Below are positions 46,581 to 59,548 of a stretch of 64,000 bases of DNA, piece after piece. A model generated the notes under the pieces. The model was given only the letters and a program-made list of their open reading frames with translations, had not been told where the DNA came from and ran no database searches. Source of the stretch: Vagococcus fessus (GTDB taxonomy: Bacteria; Bacillota; Bacilli; Lactobacillales; Vagococcaceae); contig NZ_NGJY01000002.1 of assembly GCF_003987565.1 (NCBI RefSeq), positions 620,001 to 684,000 of the forward strand, read 5' to 3'. The translations under genes and the position numbers were made by a program. Position 1 is the stretch's first letter. Each line of letters opens with the position of its first letter.

Positions 46581-47538
46581 AATCAAGTTTTGAGAAAGCT
46601 TCTGTTTGCATTTTTTTAATCGTAGCAACAGATTCTTGCATTTTCAATTTTTCAACATCATTTAAAGGAATTTCGATAACTTGACGAATACCTTCTCGGT
46701 TAATAACTGCTGGCGACCCGATATAAACATCTTCTTCACCATATGCACCGTCTAGTGCTACAGATAATGGGAAAATCGCATTCTCATCATCAAAAATAGC
46801 TTTTGTAATACGAGCCAATGCGATTGCAATACCGTAATGAGTCGACCCCTTACGCTCTATAATTTTATAAGCCGCATCTCTAACATCTGAAACCAAATCA
46901 ATCAGACGTTCTTCTGTAATATCTGGTTGTTTTTTTACCCATTCGTAAATTTGTAAACCACCAACATTAGCATGTGACCAAACTGGGAATTGTGTGTCAC
47001 CATGTTCGCCAATGATATACGCATGAACGTCACGTGCATCCACATCAATAATTTTAGCAAGCGAACGACGGAAACGCGCACTATCAAGCGACGTCCCTGA
47101 CCCAATCACACGGTGCTTAGGTAAGCCTGAGAATTTTTGAACGGCGTACGTTAAAATATCAACTGGATTACTGGCAACTAAGAAAATACCATCAAATCCA
47201 CTTGCCATAATCTCTGATACAATCGATTGTGTAATTTTTAAATTTTTATTGATTAAATCCAATCGTGTTTCGTTTTCTTTTTGAGCTGCTCCTGCTGTTA
47301 AGACGATTAAATCTGCATCATGACAATCCGCATAAGTTGCAGCATATATTTTCTTTGGAGAGGTATAAGCTAATCCATCAGACAAATCTAAGGCATCGCC
47401 TTCACTTTTTCCGATATTTAAATCAATAATCCCTAGTTCTCGCCCAATATTTTGTGCTACTAACGCAAAAGCGTAACTTGAACCTACATCGCCCGCTCCT
47501 ACTAGGATAATTTTTTGTTTTTCTTTCATTTGATTCAT
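46579..47538 (-). CDS. ldh: L-lactate dehydrogenase
   Basis: 319 residues: NAD-binding [21 protein letters not shown]-like [29 protein letters not shown], and catalytic His in [11 protein letters not shown]. Pyruvate-specific Gln/Arg features agree with LDH, not malate dehydrogenase. It reduces pyruvate to L-lactate to recycle NADH. Two ATGs (47538, 47529) are available; the first has AAGGAG. Single gene. Homologues can be one of several LDH paralogues. Confidence 0.9.
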   Translation of the reverse strand: MNQMKEKQKIILVGAGDVGSSYAFALVAQNIGRELGIIDLNIGKSEGDALDLSDGLAYTSPKKIYAATYADCHDADLIVLTAGAAQKENETRLDLINKNLKITQSIVSEIMASGFDGIFLVASNPVDILTYAVQKFSGLPKHRVIGSGTSLDSARFRRSLAKIIDVDARDVHAYIIGEHGDTQFPVWSHANVGGLQIYEWVKKQPDITEERLIDLVSDVRDAAYKIIERKGSTHYGIAIALARITKAIFDDENAIFPLSVALDGAYGEEDVYIGSPAVINREGIRQVIEIPLNDVEKLKMQESVATIKKMQTEAFSKLD

Positions 47539-47640
47539 ACGACCACTCCTTCAATCTTAATCGTGTCTCTATCCTTATAGTAACGGTATCTTTTGAAAAA
47601 ATAAACTATTTTGACTGATACAACTTTACCTAAAGACACA

Positions 47641-47672
47641 AAAAAACCACTTCTGTTTAAGAAGTGGTTTTG
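47641..47672 (-). terminator. terminator of the kbl-tdh operon
   Basis: AAAACCACTTCT pairs with AGAAGTGGTTTT around GTTTA, just past the stop at 47676. Confidence 0.82.
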
Positions 47673-47675
47673 AAA

Positions 47676-48641
47676 TTAAATTTTACCTTCAGCTTTTAAT
47701 TTCACTGTTAATTTTTCTAGCATTTCTTTTGTCATACCATCTAAATCGAATTTTGGAGAGAAATCCCATTCTTCTTTTGCACATGTTGCATCGATTGAGT
47801 TTGGCCATGATTCTGCAATTCCTTGGCGAACTGGATCAACATCATAACCCATTTCAAACTCTGGCATTACTTTTTGGATTGATGCTGCAATTTCTTCAGG
47901 AGTGAACGCCATCGCTGTAATATTAAAGGCATTACGGTGAACCAATCGTTTTGGATCAGCTGTCATCAATTTAATAATCGCTTCAATCGCATCATCCATA
48001 TACATCATATCCATTGATGTCCCTTCTGCGATAAATGATTTGTAAGAGCCTGATTTAAGAGCTTCATAATAAATATCTACTGCATAGTCAGTTGTCCCAC
48101 CGCCTGGTTCTACTTTATAAGAAATCAAACCTGGGAAACGGACTGAACGCGTATCAACACCATATTTAGTGTAGTAATAATCCGCTAGTAATTCACCGGC
48201 TACTTTTGTCACACCATACATTGTTGTTGGGTGCATTAAATCATCTTGGGGCGTGTTATCTGGTTGTGAATCTGGACCATAAGCTGCAATAGATGATGGG
48301 GCAAAGAATTTAGTATCTAGTTCACGTGCTACTTCAAGACCATTCATTAAACCAGTCATGTTTAAGTTCCAAGCAAAGGCCGGACGCGCTTCTGCAGTTG
48401 CTGAAAGTAGAGCTGCCAAGTGAATAACTGTATCAACATTGTTATCTTTAGCTAAAGCTAAAAATTTATCATAGTCTGTTACATCAAGAATTTCAAAAAT
48501 TCCTTCTTCACACACAGGGCTTCCTTCAATTTTACGAATATCAGTTGCAATCACGCTATCCATTCCATTATCTTGGCGCAGACGGTAAACTAATTCAGAA
48601 CCGATTTGGCCTAACGCACCGGTTACTAATACTTTTTTCAT
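47676..48641 (-). CDS. tdh: L-threonine 3-dehydrogenase, SDR type
   Basis: 321-residue extended SDR enzyme: VLVTGALGQIGSELVYRL for NAD, HLAALLSATAEARP, the SSIAAYGPD segment and the catalytic pair YGVTK. It oxidises threonine to 2-amino-3-ketobutyrate, which the KBL encoded just upstream cleaves with CoA. This is the epimerase-like, not the zinc-dependent, threonine dehydrogenase. Neighbour and motifs agree. Confidence 0.92.
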   Translation of the reverse strand: MKKVLVTGALGQIGSELVYRLRQDNGMDSVIATDIRKIEGSPVCEEGIFEILDVTDYDKFLALAKDNNVDTVIHLAALLSATAEARPAFAWNLNMTGLMNGLEVARELDTKFFAPSSIAAYGPDSQPDNTPQDDLMHPTTMYGVTKVAGELLADYYYTKYGVDTRSVRFPGLISYKVEPGGGTTDYAVDIYYEALKSGSYKSFIAEGTSMDMMYMDDAIEAIIKLMTADPKRLVHRNAFNITAMAFTPEEIAASIQKVMPEFEMGYDVDPVRQGIAESWPNSIDATCAKEEWDFSPKFDLDGMTKEMLEKLTVKLKAEGKI

Positions 48642-48666
48642 TGTTCATTCTCTCCTTTATATTGAA

Positions 48667-49854
48667 TTAAATTAAGTCGAATTCTTTTCCAACTTTTTCA
48701 TAAATCGCTAACGCTTGGTCTAACATCTCTGTTGTATGAGCCGCTGTTGGCATGTTACGTACACGACCAGTTCCTAGTGGCACTGTTGGGAAGACGATTG
48801 ATTTTACATACACGCCTTCTTCGTATAAACGTTTGCTGAAATCTTGCGCTTTTTGCTCATCACCAATAATTACTGGTGTGATAGGTGTTTCAGTAATACC
48901 TGTTTTAAAGCCCATTGCTTGTAATTTTTCTTTGAAATAAGTCGCATTTTCCCACAGTTTTTCATTTAAACTAGTGTCTTCATCTAAAATTTTAAGAGAA
49001 CGAGTTGCTGCTGCTGCATCTGCTGGCGTTAAAGCTGTTGAGAATAAGAATGGACGAGAACGAACTTTTAACCAATCGATTAAATCTTGTTTACCCGCTA
49101 CATAGCCACCAACAACACCAATTGCTTTTGATAATGTTCCAATTTGGAAGTCTACTTCTTTTTCCAAACCAAAATGTTTTACTGTACCATGACCGTGGCC
49201 TAATACACCTGAACCATGAGCGTCATCAACGTAAACCATTAAGTCGAATTCTTTTGCAATTTCTACGATTTCAGGCAATTTACAAATATCGCCGTCCATT
49301 GAGAAAACACCATCTGTAATAAACATTGCTTTTTCATATAAACCTGACTCACGAACTTCTTTCGCTTTTGTACGGAAGTCCTCCATATCAGAGTGGTTAA
49401 CACGAACAATCTTAGCACCTGATAAACGACACCCGTCGATAATTGACGCATGGTTCAATTCATCAGAAAGAATCACGTCTTTTTTACCCATAACAGCTGA
49501 GATAGCTGCCATGTTACAGTTGAAACCTGATTGGTAAGCAATCGCTGCTTCAGTTCCTTTGAATTTTGCTAATTCTTTTTCTAAATCTAAATGAACATCT
49601 AATGTTCCGTTGATTGTACGAACAGCTCCTGCTCCTGCTCCCCATTTATCTAAAGCGTCTTTAGCTGTTTCGATTAAACGCTCATCTGTTGCTAAACCAA
49701 GATAGTTATTTGAAGAAAGATTAATTAAATCACTGCCACCAATTGTAATAATCGGGCCATTAGCACTTTGTAAAGGTTCAATTTCATTATAAAGACCTTT
49801 ATTCTTTAATTCATTTAAGTTGGCATCTAAAAATGCTTGTAATTCTTTACTCAT
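48667..49854 (-). CDS. kbl: glycine C-acetyltransferase (2-amino-3-ketobutyrate CoA ligase)
   Basis: 395 residues from ATG 49854, which follows TTGGAGGA; the frame extends back to 49896 without support. PLP enzyme of the alpha-oxoamine synthase family: [21 protein letters not shown] and the PLP Lys in [12 protein letters not shown]. It converts 2-amino-3-ketobutyrate and CoA to glycine and acetyl-CoA. First gene of kbl-tdh, so this pair degrades threonine. Confidence 0.93.
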   Translation of the reverse strand: MSKELQAFLDANLNELKNKGLYNEIEPLQSANGPIITIGGSDLINLSSNNYLGLATDERLIETAKDALDKWGAGAGAVRTINGTLDVHLDLEKELAKFKGTEAAIAYQSGFNCNMAAISAVMGKKDVILSDELNHASIIDGCRLSGAKIVRVNHSDMEDFRTKAKEVRESGLYEKAMFITDGVFSMDGDICKLPEIVEIAKEFDLMVYVDDAHGSGVLGHGHGTVKHFGLEKEVDFQIGTLSKAIGVVGGYVAGKQDLIDWLKVRSRPFLFSTALTPADAAAATRSLKILDEDTSLNEKLWENATYFKEKLQAMGFKTGITETPITPVIIGDEQKAQDFSKRLYEEGVYVKSIVFPTVPLGTGRVRNMPTAAHTTEMLDQALAIYEKVGKEFDLI

Positions 49855-50145
49855 AATATATTCCTCCAATAATTTATTTGAACAGCAAAAAATCACTGTC
49901 AGTTATCATGTTCCATTATACTAATAAATACTATAAATTGTTACCAATATCAATCGCTTACAGTATATACTTAACCAATTATAATAATTAATGCCAAATT
50001 CTTAATCTATCCGTTCAATAACCAATAAACGAACCAACTTTAGACCATTGTCCCATAAAAGATGGGACTTAAGGTGGATACATCTAAACACTATCAAAGG
50101 TATAGTTAATGTATTAAGAAAACAACTTTAAGGAGTGACACGGAT
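49855..50145. other. intergenic region with promoter elements and inverted repeat
   Basis: No gene. On the minus strand a TATAAT -10 for kbl lies at 49920-49915. A partial cre (TGTAAGCGATTGAT, minus strand, 49962-49949) matches the 5' half only. GTCCCAT-AAAAG-ATGGGAC at 50050-50068 is a perfect 7-bp inverted repeat before the 61-aa gene. Confidence 0.5.
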
Positions 50146-50331
50146 ATGACAAATCAAACAACTTTATTATCAACTATTATGAGGATTATCGGATTTATCT
50201 TCGTCTTCTCATTTTTTTCAATCATGTTAGGTGGTCTAATCGGTGTCATTCTTCACATCATTATTCCAATGGTCCTAGTTATTTTACTAGCTAATTACTT
50301 TTTCAAACCTAAACATAACCACTCACATTAA
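50146..50331 (+). CDS. small membrane protein with His-rich tail (61 aa)
   Basis: AAGGAGTGACACGG precedes the ATG, and a terminator follows. Residues 10-52 are hydrophobic (two helices or one long hairpin), and the C-terminus reads KPKHNHSH, a possible metal-binding tail. It is convergent with the ZIP metal transporter gene. Family unknown. Confidence 0.65.
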   Translation: MTNQTTLLSTIMRIIGFIFVFSFFSIMLGGLIGVILHIIIPMVLVILLANYFFKPKHNHSH

Positions 50332-50368
50332 AAAAAGCTAAGCTGATTAATTCAGCTTAGCTTTTTTT
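50330..50368. terminator. bidirectional terminator
   Basis: AAAAAAGCTAAGCTGA pairs with TCAGCTTAGCTTTTTT; between the 61-aa and ZIP genes. Confidence 0.88.
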
Positions 50369-50369
50369 A

Positions 50370-51188
50370 TTACCCTAATGCCACATCCAATACCATCATG
50401 ATAATAAATCCGACCATCACACCAAACACAGCGTGATGATTTTTACTTGATGAATTTTGTTGGGCCTCTGGAATTAATTCCTCTACTACTACATAAATCA
50501 TCGCACCTGCCGCAAACGCTAAAGCATACGGAAGAACTGATGTTAATTTCGTAACTAATATCGCACCTAACACACCGGCAATCGGTTCGACAATCCCTGA
50601 TGCTTGACCATATAAGAAAGCTTTCCAACGGCTTAAGCCTTCTTGACGAAGTGGAATTGAAACAGCTGCCCCTTCTGGGAAGTTTTGAATCCCTATCCCA
50701 ATTGCAACGGACACAGCAGCAAGTACACCGGCTGTTGGGTTTACCATTTGATTGGCCGCCCCAAAGGCCACCCCTACTGCTAAACCTTCTGGAATGTTAT
50801 GTAGTGTGATTGAAAATACTAATAAAATAGTTCGTTTTAAATGACTCGGCATCCCTTCAACTTCTTGATTAGGTCCGAAGTGCATATGCGGAATTAACCG
50901 GTCTGCTGCATATAAGAATAATCCCCCTGCTGCAAACCCTATTCCTGCTACTAACCACGGAATAGACCCATTCGCTTCTGCTTGTTCAATCGCAGGATCT
51001 AATAATGACCAAAAACTAGCCGCAATCATGACGCCTGATGCAAAACCAAGCATTAAGTTTAAAATATCTTTTTTAATATCCTTAAAGAAAAATACCAATG
51101 CAGCCCCTAGAGCTGTCATACCATATGTAAATAATGTCCCTACTAGTGCTTGTTGCCAAGCATCTAAACTGACTAACCAATTGATCAT
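50370..51188 (-). CDS. ZIP-family divalent metal transporter
   Basis: 272 residues with about eight helices. Metal-site motifs are in helix 4 (SITLHNIPEGLAVGVAFG) and helix 5 (GIGIQNFPEGAAVSIPLR), as in ZupT/GufA-type ZIP proteins that import zinc, iron or manganese. The variable loop between helices 3 and 4 is short (HMHFGPNQEVEG). Single gene. Metal choice unknown. Confidence 0.92.
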   Translation of the reverse strand: MINWLVSLDAWQQALVGTLFTYGMTALGAALVFFFKDIKKDILNLMLGFASGVMIAASFWSLLDPAIEQAEANGSIPWLVAGIGFAAGGLFLYAADRLIPHMHFGPNQEVEGMPSHLKRTILLVFSITLHNIPEGLAVGVAFGAANQMVNPTAGVLAAVSVAIGIGIQNFPEGAAVSIPLRQEGLSRWKAFLYGQASGIVEPIAGVLGAILVTKLTSVLPYALAFAAGAMIYVVVEELIPEAQQNSSSKNHHAVFGVMVGFIIMMVLDVALG

Positions 51189-51286
51189 ACCTGTCTCACT
51201 CCTGCCTCAACTTTTATACATTTATACTATCTATAGTGTTATTTTAACATAGGGTTTTGAAACATGCTTATCTGAACCCTTCAGAC

Positions 51287-51322
51287 ATAAAAAGAGCCTG
51301 TCATTAGTAAACTAATGACAGG
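51287..51322 (-). terminator. terminator of folT
   Basis: On the minus strand CCTGTCATTAG pairs with CTAATGACAGG around TTTA, then CTCTTTTT. Lies 42 bp after the folT stop. Confidence 0.8.
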
Positions 51323-51363
51323 TCGTAGATGTTTTATTTAACTAACTTGCGGGATAATAAAGC

Positions 51364-51888
51364 TTAGCTTCTAAACTTCTTGATTTGTTTATCTAGACCA
51401 CTATGATGACTTAACCAATAGATAACCGCTGTTTTTATTGGAAATAAAATCAGTGATTTTGTTATTCTAACCGGAATATTTACAAGTGCGGGTTTCCCCA
51501 TCATGATGTATAACCATAACGTATTCATCCCAATATCGACAATCAATTCAATTAAGAAACTTGCCAGCATGATTTTTTTTAGAGACATTTTCTTTTTATA
51601 GAAGAAAACTCCATAAATCCAACCTGTTACAAAGGTTGAAACCGAGAATCCTGGAAAATAAGGGGCCGTCTTTGGAAACAAGACAATCCCGATAAAATCA
51701 GCAAGGGTTGACCCCGCTCCAGTTAACACTGGTCCAAAAATCATCGCCATGATGACCGTAGGAATAAACAAGAAACTGATTCTAACAAATGGCGTTTCGA
51801 TTGCTAAGAAACGCGTTAAAATTAATTGTAACGCCATTAATATTCCCATTAATGCGATACCTTGTGTTGATACTTTTCTTTTTGACAT
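51364..51888 (-). CDS. folT: folate ECF transporter S component
   Basis: 174 residues from ATG 51888; AAGGAG lies nine bases upstream, and the longer open frame to 51987 runs through the riboswitch region. Six-helix S component (GIALMGILMALQLILTRFL, FIPTVIMAMIFGPVLTGAGSTLADFIG, MNTLWLYIMMGKPA). It captures folate and joins the EcfAA'T module encoded elsewhere. The tetrahydrofolate riboswitch upstream strongly supports the folate assignment. Confidence 0.93.
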   Translation of the reverse strand: MSKRKVSTQGIALMGILMALQLILTRFLAIETPFVRISFLFIPTVIMAMIFGPVLTGAGSTLADFIGIVLFPKTAPYFPGFSVSTFVTGWIYGVFFYKKKMSLKKIMLASFLIELIVDIGMNTLWLYIMMGKPALVNIPVRITKSLILFPIKTAVIYWLSHHSGLDKQIKKFRS

Positions 51889-51996
51889 TTTGTGCATCTC
51901 CTTAGTAGAGCTGCTACATACTATGCAGCGAATGCGAAAATAAAACCGCGAATAGATTAACGATACTGCTTCAATCGACGCTCTCATGTTCCCGCT

Positions 51997-52085
51997 TAAT
52001 GAAAGACGTCTCTCTTCGTCAAATTATCCTTCGTTCGAGTGGCAACATCCCATCCACTCAACACTTAACGCTTTATTTCCTACTC
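51997..52085 (-). ncRNA. tetrahydrofolate (THF) riboswitch
   Basis: On the minus strand the order GAGTAGG, GCGTTAAGTG, GGATGGGATGTTGCCACTC, GAACGAAGG matches the THF-I riboswitch core, including the GTTAAGTG and ATGGGATGTTGCCAC segments; AAATAAAGCG can pair with CGTCTTT as P1. It lies 100 bp before folT, a standard target. 3' boundary is approximate. Confidence 0.85.
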
Positions 52086-52160
52086 TGATAATTTGGTATA
52101 AAATACCATCTACTACTATAGCATGAATGTAAGCCTAGCACTATTAAAGAGTATCAAAAA

Positions 52161-52586
52161 TTAATAAGCACTTAACGGTTTCTGAGGTTCTTCTTTAACC
52201 ACTTGACGGAAGTCTAAAAATCCATTTGCCAATCCACGTATCAGCACCTCTGCCGCACCTATATTGGTTGCTAAGGGAATTTCATAAACATCACTTAAAC
52301 GTATCAAGGCATTAACATCTGGTTCATGGGGTTGTGAAGCTAATGGGTCACGTAAAAATATAATCATATCCATTTTATTTTCTGATATCATAGCCCCGAT
52401 TTGTTGGTCACCACCAAGTGGGCCTGATTTAAAACGGTGAACCTTAAGTCCAGTTGCTTCCATAATTTTCAAACCTGTTGTCCCTGTTGCAAATAACTCA
52501 TGTTGCTCCAAAATTGGTTGATAAGCCGTTGCTAATTTAATGATTGTCTCTTTTTTTCTATCATGTGCTACTAATGCAATTTTCAT
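52161..52586 (-). CDS. mgsA: methylglyoxal synthase
   Basis: 141 residues from ATG 52586 ([13 protein letters not shown]), with AAGGGTG upstream; the open frame to 52625 lacks an RBS. The catalytic set is visible: [21 protein letters not shown] and [15 protein letters not shown] (catalytic Asp). It turns dihydroxyacetone phosphate into methylglyoxal and Pi, bypassing lower glycolysis when phosphate is short. Single gene. Confidence 0.95.
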   Translation of the reverse strand: MKIALVAHDRKKETIIKLATAYQPILEQHELFATGTTGLKIMEATGLKVHRFKSGPLGGDQQIGAMISENKMDMIIFLRDPLASQPHEPDVNALIRLSDVYEIPLATNIGAAEVLIRGLANGFLDFRQVVKEEPQKPLSAY

Positions 52587-52694
52587 CCTAACAACACCCT
52601 TCTTTTTTCTTTTAGTGTACCACAATCCTTTTATTATTTAAGCACTTGGTCACATTGACGAAAAAGCACCTACTTTCATTGTGCAACTTACACA

Positions 52695-52724
52695 TTGCGC
52701 AAAGATACCGCTTTCAACTATACT
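52695..52724 (+). promoter_or_regulatory. promoter with cre before the sugar ABC ATPase
   Basis: TTGCGC (52695-52700), 18 bp, TATACT (52719-52724). Read on the minus strand, TTGAAAGCGGTATCTT (52717-52702) in the spacer matches the CcpA cre consensus except one base, so CcpA repression is likely. Confidence 0.75.
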
Positions 52725-52763
52725 TTGTTTATAAACTAATAACCGAAAGTTGAGGGATTTCTA

Positions 52764-53867
52764 ATGGTAGAAATGGCACTAAAAGGTATTCATAAAAAAT
52801 ATGACAATAATGATTTTTATTCTGTAACGGATTTTAACTTAGATATTAAAGATAAAGAGTTTATCGTATTCGTAGGACCTTCAGGTTGTGGTAAATCAAC
52901 AACCCTTCGTATGGTTGCAGGTCTAGAAGACATCAGTGAAGGCGAACTAACAATTGGCGATACTGTGATGAATGATGTGGCTCCTAAAGACCGTGACATC
53001 GCGATGGTATTCCAAAACTACGCATTATATCCACATATGACTGTTTTCGATAACATGGCCTTTGGTCTTAAATTGCGTAAATACCCTAAAGATGAGATTA
53101 AACAACGTGTTGATAACGCTGCTGATATTTTAGGTTTAACAGAATATTTACACCGTAAGCCTGCCGCTTTATCAGGTGGACAACGTCAACGTGTCGCATT
53201 AGGACGTGCTATCGTTCGTGATGCTAAAGTCTTCCTTATGGATGAGCCTTTATCAAACTTAGATGCTAAATTACGTGTGGCTATGCGTGCTGAGATCGCA
53301 AAATTACACCGTCGTTTAGAAACAACTACAATCTACGTTACTCATGACCAAACTGAAGCGATGACAATGGCTGACCGTATCGTTATTATGAAAGACGGTT
53401 TCATCCAACAAATCGGTTCTCCAAAAGAAGTTTACGATACACCAAACAACATGTTTGTTGCTGGTTTCATCGGCTCACCTGCTATGAACTTCTTCAATGT
53501 TTCTCTTAAAGATGGCATCATTACTAATGGACATGGTTTAGAATTAAAAGTTCCTGAAGGTAAATATAAAATGTTAGAAGAAAAAGGCTACAACAATACT
53601 GATTTAGTCTTCGGTATTCGTCCAGAAGATATCCATAGCGAACCTATCGTGATGGACGCTTCACCAGACACTGTAGTTAAATCTGAAGTTGTCGTTTCAG
53701 AATTACTAGGTGCTGAAACTATGCTTTATACAATGGTTGGTGACACAGAATTCATCTCTAAAGTAGATGCTCGTGCAACTTATACGCCAGGTGAAGTTAT
53801 CGACCTTGCTTTCAACTTAAACAAAGGACATTTCTTCGATAAAGAGACTGAAGAAGTTATCCGCTAA
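52764..53867 (+). CDS. UgpC/MsmX-like multi-sugar ABC transporter ATPase
   Basis: 367 residues: Walker A GPSGCGKST, signature LSGGQRQRVALGRAIVRD, Walker B VFLMDEPLSNLDAKLR, switch THDQTEAMT, then an OB-fold regulatory domain (about 235-367). In Firmicutes such a stand-alone ATPase (MsmX/MsmK) energises several sugar permeases encoded elsewhere; no permease or binding protein is adjacent, which fits that shared role. RBS GAGGG. Codon use is of a well-expressed gene. cre in its promoter. Confidence 0.92.
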   Translation: MVEMALKGIHKKYDNNDFYSVTDFNLDIKDKEFIVFVGPSGCGKSTTLRMVAGLEDISEGELTIGDTVMNDVAPKDRDIAMVFQNYALYPHMTVFDNMAFGLKLRKYPKDEIKQRVDNAADILGLTEYLHRKPAALSGGQRQRVALGRAIVRDAKVFLMDEPLSNLDAKLRVAMRAEIAKLHRRLETTTIYVTHDQTEAMTMADRIVIMKDGFIQQIGSPKEVYDTPNNMFVAGFIGSPAMNFFNVSLKDGIITNGHGLELKVPEGKYKMLEEKGYNNTDLVFGIRPEDIHSEPIVMDASPDTVVKSEVVVSELLGAETMLYTMVGDTEFISKVDARATYTPGEVIDLAFNLNKGHFFDKETEEVIR

Positions 53868-53920
53868 AAACGCCCCCCTTTTCTAGACAATTAAAGCTTT
53901 TAATTGTCGGAAATTTAAAT

Positions 53921-53955
53921 AAAAGAGCGATGCCCTAATGGGCATCGCTCTTTTT
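53921..53955. terminator. bidirectional terminator
   Basis: AAAAGAGCGATGCCC pairs with GGGCATCGCTCTTTT around TAAT. A second perfect hairpin GACAATTAAA/TTTAATTGTC lies just before it at about 53886-53908. Confidence 0.9.
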
Positions 53956-53963
53956 ATACTCGT

Positions 53964-55415
<1,452 letters not shown>

Positions 55416-55416
<1 letters not shown>

Positions 55417-56186
55417 TACTCACCTAACCTAAAGAGACGATGAGCATTCTCTTGTGTCTGTTTGGCAACCTCTTCCCACTGACAACCACGTAATTCTGCC
55501 ACTTTTTCAGCAACATAACGGGTATACCCAGGTTCATTACGTTTTCCACGGTAAGGAACAGGTGCTAAGTACGGTGCATCAGTTTCAATCAATAACTTAT
55601 CCATTGGAACGGCTTGTGCCACTTCTTGAACTTCGATTGCTTTTTTAAATGTTACCACACCACTCAATGAAATATGCATTCCTAAATCTAAGAAACGTTT
55701 CATCCATTCTGTATCACCACTAAAACTATGCATGATGCCACCGATATCGTGAATCCCTTCATCTTTAAGAATCGCGTACGTATCTTCCATCGCCTCACGA
55801 GTGTGAATACTGATTGGCAAATTCATCTCTCTTGCAATCGCAATTTGACGACGGAATACTTTCTCTTGAACGTCTTTAGGGTCTTCCATCCAGTGGTAAT
55901 CTAAGCCAATCTCTCCTAAAGCAACGACTTTAGGTAATGTTAAATGCTCTTGTAAATAAGCCTCAACCTCTTTATCATAACTTCCCGCTTCTGTAGGATG
56001 CCAGCCAATAATACTGTATAAATTATCATACTCTCGGCTTAATTCTAATGATTTTTCGATAGTTGGGTAATCAAATCCAACAATGGCCATCTCACTCACG
56101 CCTAATTCTTTAGCACGCTCAATCGTTTCAGGAACATCTTCAGAAAATTGCGCCACATTTAAATGGGTATGTGTATCAAATATCAT
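55416..56186 (-). CDS. TatD-family metal-dependent hydrolase
   Basis: 256 residues from ATG 56186 ([10 protein letters not shown]), preceded by AAAAGGAG; the frame continues to 56216 without an RBS. Metal ligands are in [30 protein letters not shown] and [11 protein letters not shown]. TatD enzymes are 3'-5' DNA/RNA exonucleases or D-amino-acyl-tRNA deacylase-like hydrolases; YabD in Bacillus occupies the same place. Confidence 0.93.
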
Positions 56187-56214
56187 TTTATTCACTCCTT
56201 TTATGTGACAGAAC

Positions 56215-56252
56215 AAAACGACTGAAAACTAATCGCTAGCTTTCAGTCGTTA
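56215..56252 (-). terminator. terminator-like hairpin after metG
   Basis: On the minus strand AACGACTGAAA pairs with TTTCAGTCGTTTT; T-run is short. It sits between metG and tatD, so readthrough is possible. Confidence 0.65.
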
Positions 56253-56259
56253 TCTGTCA

Positions 56260-58287
<2,028 letters not shown>

Positions 58288-58494
58288 TTAAACACTCTTT
58301 TTAGCTCTACTTAAAAGACTATAGATACGTATTAGTATACCATATTACCTATACGATACTCAAAAAAATTCTGTCTATACCGAGTTATTTCACCTCAAAT
58401 TCTTTTCATTCTAACTGTTAATTTTAACTAGATTTATTTAATGAAAAGCTGTATAGTTAGTAGCAATATAATCAAATTTTTATTGGAGGTCTTT

Positions 58495-59514
58495 ATGAAA
58501 AGAGAAATTATAAAACGCTTACCTAAAATTGAATTACATTGCCATTTAGACGGTTCAGTCCGTCCACATATTTTAGAACAGATAGCCGAACAACAAAACC
58601 AACCTTTGCCTTGGACCGGTGACGCTTTAAAAAATAAATTAGTCGCACCTGAAGACTGTACCAGTCTCTTAGAATACCTTGAACGCTTTGACGTTGTTCT
58701 TCCTTATCTTCAAGAAGAATCAGCAATTGAATTGATTAGTTATGACCTGATCGCGCAAGTTGCAGAAGAAAATGTCCGCTATATTGAAGTTCGTTTCGCT
58801 CCACTTTTATTCAACCGTAAAGGATTAACTATCGAACAAATCGTAACAGCCGTTGTGATGGGGTTAAAACGAGGAGAAAAAGAATTTGGTGTTAAAGCTA
58901 ATGCACTTCTGTGCGGCATGCGCCATCATGACGAGACTACTAACCAATCAGTCGTTAACGCCGTTAGACAATTCTACGGAAAAGGCGTGGTCGGTTTTGA
59001 CTTAGCCGGTGATGAAGCCAATTACCCAACAGCCCTATTCGAATCCGTTGTATCGATTGCCAAAGAACATGACCTACCTATTACTTTACACGCCGGCGAA
59101 TGTGGTTGTCCTCATAACGTGATGACCGCTATCGAACTAGGTGCTACTCGTATTGGACATGGTATTGCCATTCAAAAAGATGATTCTGTTCTTAATGCCT
59201 GTTTAACTAACCAGACCACGATTGAAATGTGTCCTACTAGTAATTTCCAAACAAAAGCCGTAACTGAATTAAAAGACTACCCTTTCCAAAAATTCTTAGA
59301 TGCAGGCTTAAATATCACCATCAATACCGATAACCGTACCGTATCTAATACAACTCTAACGGATGAATATGAAAAATTAGCTAATTGGTATCACATCGAT
59401 TACGCTTGTATGGAAAAATTAAATCATAATGCCGTTAACGGGGCCTTTACATCTGAAACTGAAAAAGAACATCTTCATGCCTATTTAACTGCTGGCTATG
59501 CGGACTATCGCTAA
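58495..59514 (+). CDS. add: adenosine deaminase
   Basis: 339 residues from ATG 58495 after TTGGAGGT; the earlier in-frame ATG at 58441 has no RBS. Metal and catalytic residues appear in IELHCHLDGSVRP, LHAGECGCPHN (catalytic Glu), IGHGIAIQKD and INTDNRTVSNT. It deaminates adenosine to inosine for purine salvage. Single gene with terminator. Confidence 0.93.
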   Translation: MKREIIKRLPKIELHCHLDGSVRPHILEQIAEQQNQPLPWTGDALKNKLVAPEDCTSLLEYLERFDVVLPYLQEESAIELISYDLIAQVAEENVRYIEVRFAPLLFNRKGLTIEQIVTAVVMGLKRGEKEFGVKANALLCGMRHHDETTNQSVVNAVRQFYGKGVVGFDLAGDEANYPTALFESVVSIAKEHDLPITLHAGECGCPHNVMTAIELGATRIGHGIAIQKDDSVLNACLTNQTTIEMCPTSNFQTKAVTELKDYPFQKFLDAGLNITINTDNRTVSNTTLTDEYEKLANWYHIDYACMEKLNHNAVNGAFTSETEKEHLHAYLTAGYADYR

Positions 59515-59548
59515 AATAAAAAAACCGATGAGAAATCATCGGTTTTTT
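59515..59548. terminator. bidirectional terminator
   Basis: AAAAAACCGATGA pairs with TCATCGGTTTTTT around GAAA; between add and the convergent ABC permease gene. Confidence 0.88.

Noticed and set aside
51889-51987. Longer N-terminus for FolT
   Set aside because: The extra 33 residues have no RBS and would be translated from the riboswitch expression platform; the ATG at 51888 has AAGGAG.
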